Assembly (NCBI GenBank): GCA_903909375.1
Contig: CAIVVM010000036.1
Span: forward strand, 62,001 to 126,000
DNA from: an uncultured Alphaproteobacteria bacterium
Lineage (GTDB): Bacteria > Pseudomonadota > Alphaproteobacteria > Caulobacterales > Caulobacteraceae
Direction: 5' to 3'
Length of the DNA stretch: 64,000 nucleotides
Notes under the pieces: generated by a model
Database searches by the model: none
Told to the model about the DNA's origin: nothing
Seen by the model: the letters and a program-made list of their open reading frames with translations, nothing else
Position numbers and translations under genes: made by a program
In this document: positions 9,044-17,968 of the stretch, one piece after another
Position numbering within the stretch: the stretch's first letter is position 1
Layout of the letters: each line of letters begins with the position of its first letter

Positions 9044-9994
9044 ATGCCTGTCTTGAATCGTCTTCTGATCCTTAGCCTCCTCGCAGGGCTTTGCGCACTG
9101 CCAGCTTCGGCCCAGGCGCCCACGCCCGATCCTGATGAGACGCTGGTGGAGGAACTGGTGGTCACCGGCCGCCTGCCCGGCCCCGCCTGGTGGCGCGTCA
9201 CCGACGCCGACACCACGGTCTATGTGCTGGGAGTGCCCTCCATAGCGCCCAAGCGGATGCAGTGGGATCGGTCGATCTTCGAACGGCGGCTCAAGGACGC
9301 CAATGTTGTGGTGCTGCCGTTTGTGAACGTCCGCGCCAAGCTGGGCGGCTCGATCGGGACGGCCATCAACTTCCTGCGGATCAAGTCCGGCGGACCCTTC
9401 GAGGCCACCCTGGACCCCGCGACCCGCGATCGTTTCGTGGCCGTCCGCACGCGGCTGGGCCAGGGCGCCAAGCACTATGACACCCGCAACCCTCTGGCGG
9501 CCGGCGTGCAGCTGGCCATCGACTATCGCGACGTCTCCAGCCTGACCAACAGCGACCCGGCAAAGCTGGTGCGCTACCTCGCCCAGCAGAACCGCGTGAA
9601 GGTGATCGAGAAGAGCTACGATCTGGGGCCCCAGTTGGGGGGCATCCTGCGGACGCCGCCATCGGTGGGCAGGATCTGTTTCGACGAAGTGCTGGCTCAG
9701 GCCGAGGCCGGTCCTGGCGTGACCCTGGCCGCGGCGCGGGCCTGGGCGGCCGGGGATGTGCGCGGCGCCCTCGACAACGAGCGGACCTACGAACGATGCC
9801 TGTCAACCATCAGCGGCGGGCGCACCTATGACGAGCGCACCAAGGCCGATACGGCGGCGGCCATAGCCAGCGCCTTGAAGACCCCAGGGCACGCGATCGT
9901 GCTGGTCTCGCTTCGTCCGCTGCTGGCGCAGAATGGCGTGCTGGAACGACTGCGGGCACAGGGCTTCACGGTCAAGACACCAGGAGAATTGTGA
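9044..9994 (+). CDS. Degenerate TraB/GumN-family secreted protein
   Basis: A 316-residue protein with an N-terminal signal peptide (hydrophobic residues 5-18, cleavage likely after ALPASAQA). The remainder resembles TraB/GumN (PF01963) proteins: an early 'VYVLG' strand, and a C-terminal 'GHAIVLVSLRPLLAQNGVLERLRAQGFTV' layout (written here in part; the family has a G-x-x-H-L-x-G there). The His residues expected after the first strand (G-T-x-H) and in the second motif are not in place: the sequence has GVPS and SLRP. A metal-dependent hydrolase role is therefore doubtful. I chose the ATG at 9044 for its AGGGGAG box and signal peptide. Divergent from mutL. Confidence 0.7.
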   Translation: MPVLNRLLILSLLAGLCALPASAQAPTPDPDETLVEELVVTGRLPGPAWWRVTDADTTVYVLGVPSIAPKRMQWDRSIFERRLKDANVVVLPFVNVRAKLGGSIGTAINFLRIKSGGPFEATLDPATRDRFVAVRTRLGQGAKHYDTRNPLAAGVQLAIDYRDVSSLTNSDPAKLVRYLAQQNRVKVIEKSYDLGPQLGGILRTPPSVGRICFDEVLAQAEAGPGVTLAAARAWAAGDVRGALDNERTYERCLSTISGGRTYDERTKADTAAAIASALKTPGHAIVLVSLRPLLAQNGVLERLRAQGFTVKTPGEL

Positions 9995-10017
9995 CACCCC
10001 TACTCAAGGGGGAGAGA

Positions 10018-10578
10018 TCACAGGCCCGGAAGCTTGATCCGGGACTTGCCTTCGCGCTGGATCACCACGGCCTTGTCGCCGGTGAGCTTGGCAATGCGTT
10101 CCTTCTCGGCGGCGGCATCGACCTGAGTGGTTGAGCCGTCGAGGCCGGACGTGGCGCCCGCGGCGGGCGCGGCGGCGTCCTTCTTCCAGAACATGACCGT
10201 GTCAGCGAAGCTCTTTTCCTTGTGCGCGATGTCGCCGAACTCGTCGTCGACCACGTAGCGGACCAGGGGGTCGGCCTTTTCGGCGCCGGCCTTGGCGACC
10301 AGCATCTTCTCGCCCTCGGAGCGTTGCTCTGCTTCGCGCTGGCCCAGCAGGGCGTTGCGCGCTGCGCTCTCCGGCTGCAGTTCCTGCGGCCGCGGTTCGC
10401 CGGGCGCCGGGGGGCGGAGCGCATAGTCGGGCGGCACCACCAGCGGCGCCTTGGTGACGATCCGGAACTCGTCGGGCGTCACCTTGGACATACCCAGGGC
10501 CTTCTGGGTCGATGTGCAGCCGGCGAGGCCTGCGGTCGCAGCAAGAGCGGCAGCGACGATCACTCGGTTCAGGCTCAT
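10018..10578 (-). CDS. DUF3035 lipoprotein, candidate BAM-complex subunit BamF
   Basis: A 186-residue lipoprotein. The signal peptide ends in the lipobox LAGC, with Cys21 as the lipidated residue. The mature part contains the DUF3035 (PF11233) pattern 'TPDEFRIVTKAPLVVPPDYALRPP', followed by a charged Ala/Glu-rich region. Alphaproteobacterial DUF3035 lipoproteins have been named BamF, an accessory subunit of the outer-membrane assembly machine; applying that here is inference from the family. It follows lspA by about 120 bases on the same strand, which is fitting because LspA processes such precursors. I chose the ATG at 10578 with a GGGAG box. Confidence 0.78.
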   Translation of the reverse strand: MSLNRVIVAAALAATAGLAGCTSTQKALGMSKVTPDEFRIVTKAPLVVPPDYALRPPAPGEPRPQELQPESAARNALLGQREAEQRSEGEKMLVAKAGAEKADPLVRYVVDDEFGDIAHKEKSFADTVMFWKKDAAAPAAGATSGLDGSTTQVDAAAEKERIAKLTGDKAVVIQREGKSRIKLPGL

Positions 10579-10698
10579 GTATCCAGCAACTCCCAGGCGT
10601 CTGACCGACGCACGTCCAATCGTTATCCTGCCGGGTTCCTGTGGCGGGAAAACGGCGCAGCTCTCCAGATAGCGCAATCGACGCTCAAGGCCAACGGA

Positions 10699-11184
10699 TC
10701 AGGCCTTGGGCTCGCCGCGCAGCGTGTCCAGCAACAGCACGATCACCCCGACGGTGATGGCCGCGTCGGCGACGTTGAAGATCCACGGGAAGAAGCCCAG
10801 CCGCGAGACGTCGAGGAAATCCACCACGGCGCCGAAGCGGGTCCGGTCGATCGCATTGCCGATGGCGCCGCCCATCACCAGCCCGAGTCCGATGCCCAGG
10901 AACAGGCGTGTATTGCTGCGCGCCCAGTTGGCCAGGAAGGCGGCGACGCCCAGCGAGAAGATCACCAGGGCCCACCGCACGGCGTCGTGGCCGGCCTGCA
11001 GCAGGCCGAAGCTGACACCCTGGTTCCAGATACGGGTGAACTGCAGCGGCCAGACCACCTCGTGGGGGACGTATTCCGGCAGGCGCAGGACCTCCATGAT
11101 CCAGACCTTGCTGGCCTGATCCAGCGCGATCACCACGAGCGCGATGGCGTAGGCCATCCAGCCGATGCGTGAGACGGCCGTCAT
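10699..11184 (-). CDS. lspA: Lipoprotein signal peptidase (signal peptidase II)
   Basis: A 161-residue inner-membrane aspartic protease that removes signal peptides from lipidated prolipoproteins. Four membrane segments are visible. Both catalytic motifs are intact: GNAIDRTRFGAVVDF (first Asp) and FNVADAAITVG (second Asp). The start ATG overlaps the ileS stop as ATGA (11181-11184), so translation is coupled to ileS, an arrangement common in proteobacteria. The longer upstream frame is Arg-rich and lies inside ileS; it is rejected. Confidence 0.96.
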   Translation of the reverse strand: MTAVSRIGWMAYAIALVVIALDQASKVWIMEVLRLPEYVPHEVVWPLQFTRIWNQGVSFGLLQAGHDAVRWALVIFSLGVAAFLANWARSNTRLFLGIGLGLVMGGAIGNAIDRTRFGAVVDFLDVSRLGFFPWIFNVADAAITVGVIVLLLDTLRGEPKA

Positions 11185-14093
11185 GTGCGCGCCGCATCCC
11201 AGGCCGCCACGGCGGCGGCGTCGCGGAGCGACAGGTCGGGGTAGCGGGGGTCTGATCCCACTTCCGGCAGAATGCGCCAGGAGCGGGCGCACTTCTTGCC
11301 CTCGGCTTTCAGCGGCTCCACCGCAACACCGGACACATCGGCCAGGCGGAAGGCGTCGGCCGGGCCCTGGCCCACCACCAGCGTCGCCTGGCTGGTGCGG
11401 AAGACCTCTGCGGCGTCCAGCCCCTCGAGAGCGGCCAGCAGGTCGGAATCCGACACATGCACCCGGGGCGCAGCCTCGAGCGCGGCGCCCATGCGCTTCT
11501 CCCGTCGCTCGATCTCCAGGGCGCCAGTGACCACAGAGGTCACCTGCTGGACCTTGGCCCAGCGCGCGGCCTCGGCGTCATTGCGCCAGTCCGCCGGCGT
11601 CGTCGGGATCACCCGCATGGCGTTGGGGTGGGCGTCCGGATAACGGGTGGTCCAGGCCTCCTCCATGGTGAAGGGGATCAGCGGGGCCAGCCAGGCGGTC
11701 AGGCGTTCAAACACCGCGTCCATCACCGTGCGCGCCGCCCGGCGCTTCACATCGCCCGGCTGGTCGCAGTAGAGGCAATCCCGGCGGATATCGAAGAACA
11801 GCGCCGACAGTTCGTTCTGGCAGAACTCGGTGATAGGCCGGATAACATCCTGAAAAACATAATCATTATATGCCGTGCGAACCTGGGCATCGAGTTCGTG
11901 GAGACGGTGCAGGATGAACCGCTCCAGCGGCGGCATCTGCTCCAGTTCTACGGCCTCATCCGGCGAATAGTCGGCCAGGGCGCCCAGCATGTAGCGGACC
12001 GTATTGCGTAGCTTGCGATAGGCGTCGGAAGTGGTCTGGAGCACCGTCTTGCCGATGCGGCTATCGTCGGCGTAGTCGATCATGGCGGCCCACAGGCGGA
12101 TGATCTCGGCGCCGCTCTCGCGGATCACCACCTCGGGATCGACGGTGTTGCCCTTGGACTTGGACATCTTCTCGCCGTTCTCATCCATGGTGAAGCCGTG
12201 GGTGAGGATCGCGTCGTAGGGCGCGCGGCCGCGTGTGCCGGAGCTTTCCAGCAGCGACGACTGGAACCAGCCGCGATGCTGGTCGGAACCCTCGAGGTAG
12301 AGGTCGGCGGGCCACCTGGTATGCGGCCGGTTCTCCAGGGTGAAGGCGTGGGTGGAGCCACTGTCGAACCAGACATCGAGGATGTCCTCGACCTTTTCGA
12401 AACGCTGGGGATCGTGCTCGCCCAGGAAATCGGCGTCCGGGCGGTTGAACCAGGCGTCGGCGCCTTCATTGGCGATCAGGTCGACGATACGGCGGTTGAC
12501 CTCCTCGTCGTGCAGGGGCTGGCCGGTTTCCTTGTCGACGAACATGGCGAGCGGGGCACCCCAGGCGCGCTGGCGGCTGATCAGCCAGTCGGGGCGGCTT
12601 TCCACCATCGAGCGGATACGGTTCTTGCCGCCGGCGGGATAGAACCTGGTCGCCTCGATGGCCTCCAGCGCGGTCTCGCGCAGGGTGCGGCCGTTATGCG
12701 CCTTGTCCTCGAGCGGCTCGTCCATGCGGATGAACCACTGCGGCGTGTTGCGGAAGATGACCGGCGCGCCGGACCGCCAGGAGTGCGGATAGCTGTGCTC
12801 CAGCCGCCCGCGCGCCAGCAGGTTCCCGGCCTCGATCAGCTTATCCATGACGGCCGGGTTGGCCGGGCCAAACTTGCCGGACTTCTTGCCCTCGGTTTCC
12901 AGCACCTTCAGGCCGGCGAACAGCGCCACGCCTGGATAGTAGGCGCCGTCGGGATCCACCGTCTCCGGGATCTCGCGATGGCCGTGGGCCATCCAGACCA
13001 CATAGTCGTCAGCCCCGTGGCCGGGCGCGGTGTGGACAAAACCGGTGCCGGCATCGTCGGTCACATGGTCGCCAGCCAGCATCGGCACGGGGAAGCCGTA
13101 GTGGCTGTCCAGACCGGCCAGCGGGTGCGCCAGGACCATGCCCTGGCAGTCGACGGCCTCGATCTTGCGCGCGCTGGCGATCATGGCGGCCTTGAAGACA
13201 TCGCCCGACAGCTTTTCGGCCACGATCAGCCGGTCGCCGGGTTTGGCCCAGGGCTCGAAGGCCAGGCCCTCTTCCATGGCCTCGACCTGATAGACGGCGT
13301 AGTCGATGCTCTCGTTGTAGCTCACGGCCCGGTTGGCCGGGATGGTCCAGGGGGTAGTGGTCCAGATCACCACCGAGGCGCCCTGTGTGGCGTCCGAGCC
13401 TTCCACCACCGGGAACTTCACCCAGATCGTCGGACTGTTGTGGTCATGGTACTCCACCTCGGCGTCGGCCAGGGCGGTGCGCTCCACCGGGCTCCACATC
13501 ACGGGTTTCGAGCCGCGATAGAGCTGGCCGGAGGCCATGAACTTGTGGAACTCGGCCACGATGGTGGCCTCGCTCGAATAGTCCATGGTGGCGTAGCGGT
13601 TTTCCCAGTCGCCGATCACGCCCAGACGCTTGAAGCCCGCCATCTGAACGTCGATCCAGTGGCTGGCGTATTCGCGGCAACGGGTGCGGAATTCGGCCTT
13701 GGAGACCTCGTCCTTGCGCCGGCCCTGACCGCGCAGTTCTTCCTCGATCTTCCACTCGATCGGCAGGCCGTGACAGTCCCAGCCAGGCACATAGTCGACG
13801 TCGTAGCCGAGCAGGAACCGCGAGCGGACCACGAAGTCCTTCAGCGTCTTCTGCAGGGAGTGGCCGATGTGGATCGCGCCGTTGGCGTAGGGGGGACCGT
13901 CATGCAGCACGAACAGCGGCGCACCCGCCCGCTGCCGCTCGGCGCGGATGGCGTGGTAGAGCCCGATCTCGTCCCATTTGGCGAGGATCTGCGGTTCCTT
14001 CTGCGGCAGGCCTGCGCGCATGGGGAAAGGCGTTTCGGGAAGGAAGACGGTCTCGCGATAGTCGCGTGCGGTCGAGGTGGCGTCGTCGGCCAT
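11181..14093 (-). CDS. ileS: Isoleucine--tRNA ligase
   Basis: A 970-residue class I aminoacyl-tRNA synthetase charging tRNA-Ile. The HIGH signature is in 'NGAIHIGHSLQKTLKDF' and the KMSKS signature in 'GEKMSKSKGNTVDP'. The CP1 editing domain (roughly residues 200-420) includes the 'VIWTTTPWTIPANRAV' segment. The C-terminal anticodon-binding region ends with 'KCARSW', which keeps only part of the zinc cluster found in the E. coli enzyme. It is the centre of a minus-strand group: ribF upstream (190-base gap, probably with a promoter) and lspA downstream with a 4-base overlap. Confidence 0.97.
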   Translation of the reverse strand: MADDATSTARDYRETVFLPETPFPMRAGLPQKEPQILAKWDEIGLYHAIRAERQRAGAPLFVLHDGPPYANGAIHIGHSLQKTLKDFVVRSRFLLGYDVDYVPGWDCHGLPIEWKIEEELRGQGRRKDEVSKAEFRTRCREYASHWIDVQMAGFKRLGVIGDWENRYATMDYSSEATIVAEFHKFMASGQLYRGSKPVMWSPVERTALADAEVEYHDHNSPTIWVKFPVVEGSDATQGASVVIWTTTPWTIPANRAVSYNESIDYAVYQVEAMEEGLAFEPWAKPGDRLIVAEKLSGDVFKAAMIASARKIEAVDCQGMVLAHPLAGLDSHYGFPVPMLAGDHVTDDAGTGFVHTAPGHGADDYVVWMAHGHREIPETVDPDGAYYPGVALFAGLKVLETEGKKSGKFGPANPAVMDKLIEAGNLLARGRLEHSYPHSWRSGAPVIFRNTPQWFIRMDEPLEDKAHNGRTLRETALEAIEATRFYPAGGKNRIRSMVESRPDWLISRQRAWGAPLAMFVDKETGQPLHDEEVNRRIVDLIANEGADAWFNRPDADFLGEHDPQRFEKVEDILDVWFDSGSTHAFTLENRPHTRWPADLYLEGSDQHRGWFQSSLLESSGTRGRAPYDAILTHGFTMDENGEKMSKSKGNTVDPEVVIRESGAEIIRLWAAMIDYADDSRIGKTVLQTTSDAYRKLRNTVRYMLGALADYSPDEAVELEQMPPLERFILHRLHELDAQVRTAYNDYVFQDVIRPITEFCQNELSALFFDIRRDCLYCDQPGDVKRRAARTVMDAVFERLTAWLAPLIPFTMEEAWTTRYPDAHPNAMRVIPTTPADWRNDAEAARWAKVQQVTSVVTGALEIERREKRMGAALEAAPRVHVSDSDLLAALEGLDAAEVFRTSQATLVVGQGPADAFRLADVSGVAVEPLKAEGKKCARSWRILPEVGSDPRYPDLSLRDAAAVAAWDAART

Positions 14094-14283
14094 GAGCTTA
14101 TCCAGGCTGGTTCGGTGTTTCTGGGGTGCGAGGGGAACCCGGCGCGCGCTGGAACGAAAACGTCCGCGGCGTCACGCCGGGCGGATAATTCGCGGGGAGG
14201 TCCGAACCGAAATCATGGGCGTGGCTCTATCAGAGCCGGGCCGGGTCGTCATCCCTCCGTGCGCCGGCAACGCCTGCGCTGGT

Positions 14284-15225
14284 CTACGCCCCCAACAGCG
14301 CCCGCGCAGCCTGCGCATCCGCCATTACCTGTTCGGTCATGATCTCCAGGCTGTCGAACTTCTCCTCGGGCCGGAGGAAGGCGATCAGGTCGGTTTCGAT
14401 GATGCGGTCGTAGATGTCCTCGTCGAAGTCGAACAGCCAGACCTCAAGCAGGGGCGCGGTGACGCCGTGGACCGTGGGGTTGACCCCGATGTTCGCCACG
14501 CCGGCCAGCTCACGGCCGTCCGACAGGCGCGTGCGGGTGGCGTAGACGCCGAAACGCGGCGTCACATAGTCGGCCAGCGCAACATTGGCCGTGGGAAAGC
14601 CCAGCTTGCGGCCCAGTTGGCGCCCGCGCTGGACGGGGCCTTCGATGGCGAACGGACGGCCCAGGATCTCGGCTGCGACCTCGGGCTTGCCGTCCCGCAG
14701 GGCGTTGCGGACGGCGGTGGAAGAGAACTTGTCACCGGTCTCGTCGCCGAACGGCGCGGCCACCGAGACCCCGAAGCCCATTTCCCGGCCATAGGCGGCC
14801 ATGGTGTCCGGCGTGCCGGTGCGACCCTTGCCGAAGGAGTTGTCGAAGCCCACCGAGACATGGCGCGCGCCCAGTCCCTCATTGAGGACCTCGCTGGCAA
14901 AGTCCCGGTCGCTCATCCCGGCCAGTTCGGCATCGAGCGGCAGGACATAGAGCATGTCGACACCCAGCTTTTCGAGCGCACGGGCCTGTTGCTCGGGCTG
15001 CATCAGATGAAACGCTGGCTCGTCCGGCCGGAAGTAGACCCGGGGGTGGGGGTCAAAGGTGATCACACCCAGCGGTACGCCCAGATCACGCGCGGCGTCG
15101 GCGGCGAGCGCGATCACCTGCTGATGGCCCAGATGCACGCCGTCGAAACTGCCCATGGCGACCGAGGCGCCGCGGTCGACGGCCTCGAGGTCTTTCCAGC
15201 CGCGGATGACCCGGATGCGCTTCAT
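14284..15225 (-). CDS. ribF: Bifunctional riboflavin kinase/FAD synthetase
   Basis: A 313-residue cytoplasmic enzyme making FMN and FAD. The N-terminal adenylyltransferase domain shows 'GSFDGVHLGHQQVI' (nucleotidyltransferase HxGH-type motif), 'TFDPHPRVYF' and 'FDNSFGKGRTG'. The C-terminal riboflavin kinase domain shows 'GRKLGFPTANVAL', the kinase's PTAN motif. Its ATG overlaps the stop of the MaoC gene as ATGA, so the two are translationally coupled. The flavin product serves the many FAD enzymes in this window, though this is general supply and not a special link. Confidence 0.95.
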   Translation of the reverse strand: MKRIRVIRGWKDLEAVDRGASVAMGSFDGVHLGHQQVIALAADAARDLGVPLGVITFDPHPRVYFRPDEPAFHLMQPEQQARALEKLGVDMLYVLPLDAELAGMSDRDFASEVLNEGLGARHVSVGFDNSFGKGRTGTPDTMAAYGREMGFGVSVAAPFGDETGDKFSSTAVRNALRDGKPEVAAEILGRPFAIEGPVQRGRQLGRKLGFPTANVALADYVTPRFGVYATRTRLSDGRELAGVANIGVNPTVHGVTAPLLEVWLFDFDEDIYDRIIETDLIAFLRPEEKFDSLEIMTEQVMADAQAARALLGA

Positions 15226-15653
15226 GCGGCTCGGCGCGGCGCAATGACAACGGCCTCGCCGTCCATCACCGTCTTGCCGCCCACTTCGCAGACGGTCTCG
15301 AGCGTGACGCGCCCCTTGGCTTCGTCCAGCGCCGTCACGGTGGCCCGGGCGACCACCAGATCACCGATCCTCACAGGCCGCCGGAATCGCAGGGACTGTG
15401 ACAGGTAGATCGCGCCGGGCCCCGGCAACCGGGTGCCCAGGATGGCCGAGATATAGGCCGCCGACAGCATGCCGTGAGCGATCCGCTCGCCGAACTGGGT
15501 GGTGCGGGCATAGTCCTCGTCCAGGTGGACGGGATTGTTGTCGCCGGAGACCTCTGCGAAGGCCTCGATGTCGGCGGCGCCCACCACCCGGCTGATCTCC
15601 ACGGCCTGACCCACGCTAAGCTCGTCGAAATAGAAACCCTGCACCGCGATCAC
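15222..15653 (-). CDS. MaoC family hot-dog dehydratase
   Basis: A 143-residue hot-dog fold protein of the MaoC/(R)-specific enoyl-CoA hydratase family. The hydratase motif is present: 'AFAEVSGDNNPVHLDEDYA', with the catalytic Asp and His in D-x-N-P-x-H, followed by 'IAHGMLSAAYIS'. It would hydrate trans-2-enoyl-CoA to (R)-3-hydroxyacyl-CoA, or act on a similar thioester. The start is GTG; a second GTG three codons in (15644) has better spacing from the AGAGGG box, so the true protein may be three residues shorter. Four-base overlap with ribF downstream. Confidence 0.87.
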   Translation of the reverse strand: MIAVQGFYFDELSVGQAVEISRVVGAADIEAFAEVSGDNNPVHLDEDYARTTQFGERIAHGMLSAAYISAILGTRLPGPGAIYLSQSLRFRRPVRIGDLVVARATVTALDEAKGRVTLETVCEVGGKTVMDGEAVVIAPRRAA

Positions 15654-15665
15654 CCCTCTTTGGCC

Positions 15666-16541
15666 TCACCACACCATATCGGCTATGGCCCAGGTCGCGT
15701 GAAGCCCGTCCTGGCGCAAAAGATCGTTCACGACCGGCATGATCAGGCCCCGGGCGTTCACGGTTTCGGCGCCGTGTATGCCGTTGGCGACGAAGAGGAC
15801 GTCAAGTCCCTGGGCGTTGGCGCCGCGAATATCGGTGGGCAGGCCATCGCCGACGCACAACACGCGACGGAGATCGATCTCTCGACCGAGCTCGGCCGCC
15901 GCCGCCGCCAGCGCCATTTGATAGATCGGCGCGAAGGGTTTGCCCGCCATGATCACCTGGCCGCCCAGGCTTTCGTAGAGTTGCGCCAGGGCGCCGGCGC
16001 AATAGATCAGCTTGTCGCCCCGCTGCACCACAATGTCCGGATTCGCGCAGATCAGCGGCAGGCCGCGCGCCACACAGGCCTTGAATCGGTCGCGATAGTC
16101 GCCCGGCTCGTCGTTCTCGTCGTCGAAGGGGCCGGTCACGCAGATGAACGCCGCCTCGGCCGGCTCGCAGAGCTTCAGGCCCAGACCGTCATAGAGAACC
16201 TCGTCGCGGTCCGGTCCGATCGCCCAGACCTCCGGCGCGCCCTGAGCCGCCAGCAGATCCCGCGTCGCGTCGCCGGAGGTGATCAGCCGGGTCCATGCCG
16301 CCCGGGGCACCGCCAGCGAATCCAGCTGTTCAACAATGGGCGGCGCAGGCCGCGGGGCGTTGGAGATCAGGATGACCGGCGCGCATTGCGACCTGAACCG
16401 CGACAGCGCTGCGCAGGCGGCCGGAAAGCTCTCCCGACCGTTGTGGATCACGCCCCAGACATCGCACAGCAGCAGGTCATAGCGCCCGGCGATCTCGGAC
16501 AATCCGCCAACGGCGGTGGGCAAGCGCGTGGAAGAGCTCAT
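15666..16541 (-). CDS. TIGR01459-type HAD hydrolase
   Basis: A 291-residue HAD superfamily phosphatase of the subclass IIA type (NagD/pyridoxal phosphatase-like; TIGR01459). Motif I is 'LLLCDVWGVIHNG' (nucleophile and acid Asp-x-Trp pattern as in this subfamily), motif II is 'PVILISNAPR', and motif IV is 'VLCVGDGLPTDIRGANAQGLDVLFV'. The large cap between motifs II and III contains 'AGKPFAPIYQMAL' with the conserved Lys. The substrate is unknown. I chose the ATG at 16541; a TTG 36 bases earlier is also open. It sits 12 bases upstream of the MaoC gene, so probably in the same transcript. Confidence 0.83.
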   Translation of the reverse strand: MSSSTRLPTAVGGLSEIAGRYDLLLCDVWGVIHNGRESFPAACAALSRFRSQCAPVILISNAPRPAPPIVEQLDSLAVPRAAWTRLITSGDATRDLLAAQGAPEVWAIGPDRDEVLYDGLGLKLCEPAEAAFICVTGPFDDENDEPGDYRDRFKACVARGLPLICANPDIVVQRGDKLIYCAGALAQLYESLGGQVIMAGKPFAPIYQMALAAAAAELGREIDLRRVLCVGDGLPTDIRGANAQGLDVLFVANGIHGAETVNARGLIMPVVNDLLRQDGLHATWAIADMVW

Positions 16542-16612
16542 GAGCGGGGCGGTACGTGCTGGATCGTCCCGGGTCAACGCCTGCCGGAGCCGATATCAGG
16601 TTCGCCAGAGAT

Positions 16613-17866
16613 TCAACCGAACGCAGCGCGACGCTGGGGCATCTCGATCACCCGGCGAGGGGGTGGACCGGTCTCGGCCAGCACGGCGTCCTTGATCGCG
16701 CGCGGCTCACCGAACAGGTGACCCTGGGCGATCTGGATATCGAGATCGAGAATATCCACCACCTGGCGTTCGTTCTCCACCTTCTCGGCGATAAGTTCCA
16801 CTCCGTAGCGGCGCATCAGGAGCGCGAAGTCTTCGGCGGCCAGGTCGGGCATGGAACGGAATACCAGGCGCTCACCAATATCGGTGAGATCGTCCAGCAG
16901 CCGCTGGGCGCCGATCCGCACGAACTTCACATCCGCCCGGGAGAGGTCCTGAAGGTCGAGATCCAGGTCTGCGACCTTGTCGAGGCTGAACCGGAAGCCG
17001 AGCTCTGCCAGCTTGCCCATGTTGCGCGCCTCAACCGACGTGCGGGCGTCGAAAGCCGCTTGCCCCACCTCGAAGATCAAGGCTGGCGCCAGGTCGCGGT
17101 TGGCGCGCAGCAGTTCCAGAAACTGGGGGAAGAACTCATCGTCGCCCAGGCTGGCCATGGCCACGTTGCAGAAGATGCCCACCTGGCGGTCCTGGGCGGC
17201 CAGTCGGCGTACGATCTGCACGCAGCGGAAGAGCAGCAGATTGTCGATGGCGGTCACCAGGCCGGCCGGCTCGGCGACAGCCAGGTATTCGGCGGGCATG
17301 ATGATCTTGCCGGTCGGGTCACGCAGCCGGCTAAAGCTCTCATAGAACATCGTCCGACGCTGCGGCAGCGAGACCACCGGCTGCAGGTAGAGGTCGACGC
17401 GGTTCTCGGCCAGGGCCTCGCGCACGATCTCCATGAGGCCGCGTGAGGGAACGGGGTCGGGCCCGCCGCGGGCGCCGCCATATCCTGCGGCGGGACGCTC
17501 CTCGAAGCGGCGGCTCATCTTGTGGACGAGATCCTCCAGCATATGGACCTCGTCGGTCAGTTCGGCGCTGCGGGTCAGGTCAGTGTCGATCGCCCGGGCC
17601 ACGATGGTCACCCGGCCATCGATACGTTCCACCTGCTCCAGCAGGAGCTTGTGAGCCTCGCGCACGGCGCCGACCTCGGCGCGCATGTCGCGCATCTCCA
17701 GAAAACGCATGATCATGCCGTGCGACGCCAGGCACACGCCCAGGCCGCCCATGAGAGCAGAGACCGCTACGCCCCAGCCCGTCCCGTTGCGCCACAGGGT
17801 GAGCGCAACGATGAGCGAGAGGCAAAGGTAGGTCGCAATGAGGAGCCCGAGGGTCAGCCGCCGCAT
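16613..17866 (-). CDS. tipF: TipF-like membrane protein with degenerate EAL domain
   Basis: A 417-residue protein. Two membrane segments lie at about residues 5-25 and 32-52, then a coiled-coil-like stretch at about 58-125, a Gly-rich linker, and an EAL domain from about 145 to 400. The EAL signature is Glu176-Ser-Phe, and the metal-binding DDFGTG motif reads LDKVADL, so the domain should not cleave c-di-GMP. This layout matches Caulobacter TipF, a c-di-GMP-binding polarity factor that helps start flagellum assembly at the new pole. The name is by architecture and resemblance. The upstream 100 bases contain TTAACC and GTTAAC, possible CtrA half-sites. Confidence 0.72.
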   Translation of the reverse strand: MRRLTLGLLIATYLCLSLIVALTLWRNGTGWGVAVSALMGGLGVCLASHGMIMRFLEMRDMRAEVGAVREAHKLLLEQVERIDGRVTIVARAIDTDLTRSAELTDEVHMLEDLVHKMSRRFEERPAAGYGGARGGPDPVPSRGLMEIVREALAENRVDLYLQPVVSLPQRRTMFYESFSRLRDPTGKIIMPAEYLAVAEPAGLVTAIDNLLLFRCVQIVRRLAAQDRQVGIFCNVAMASLGDDEFFPQFLELLRANRDLAPALIFEVGQAAFDARTSVEARNMGKLAELGFRFSLDKVADLDLDLQDLSRADVKFVRIGAQRLLDDLTDIGERLVFRSMPDLAAEDFALLMRRYGVELIAEKVENERQVVDILDLDIQIAQGHLFGEPRAIKDAVLAETGPPPRRVIEMPQRRAAFG

Positions 17867-17968
17867 GGATCCTGTTCCGAATCACCCGGAGTATCGACTG
17901 CGCGCACCCGGTTAGTCGAATTCATTAACCATGGTCGGGTTTGATAGTGGTTAACGCCGGATCTGCGC

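Noticed and set aside
12198..14342. 714-codon plus-strand frame
   Set aside because: Antisense to ileS; its residue composition is the mirror of a GC-rich gene.
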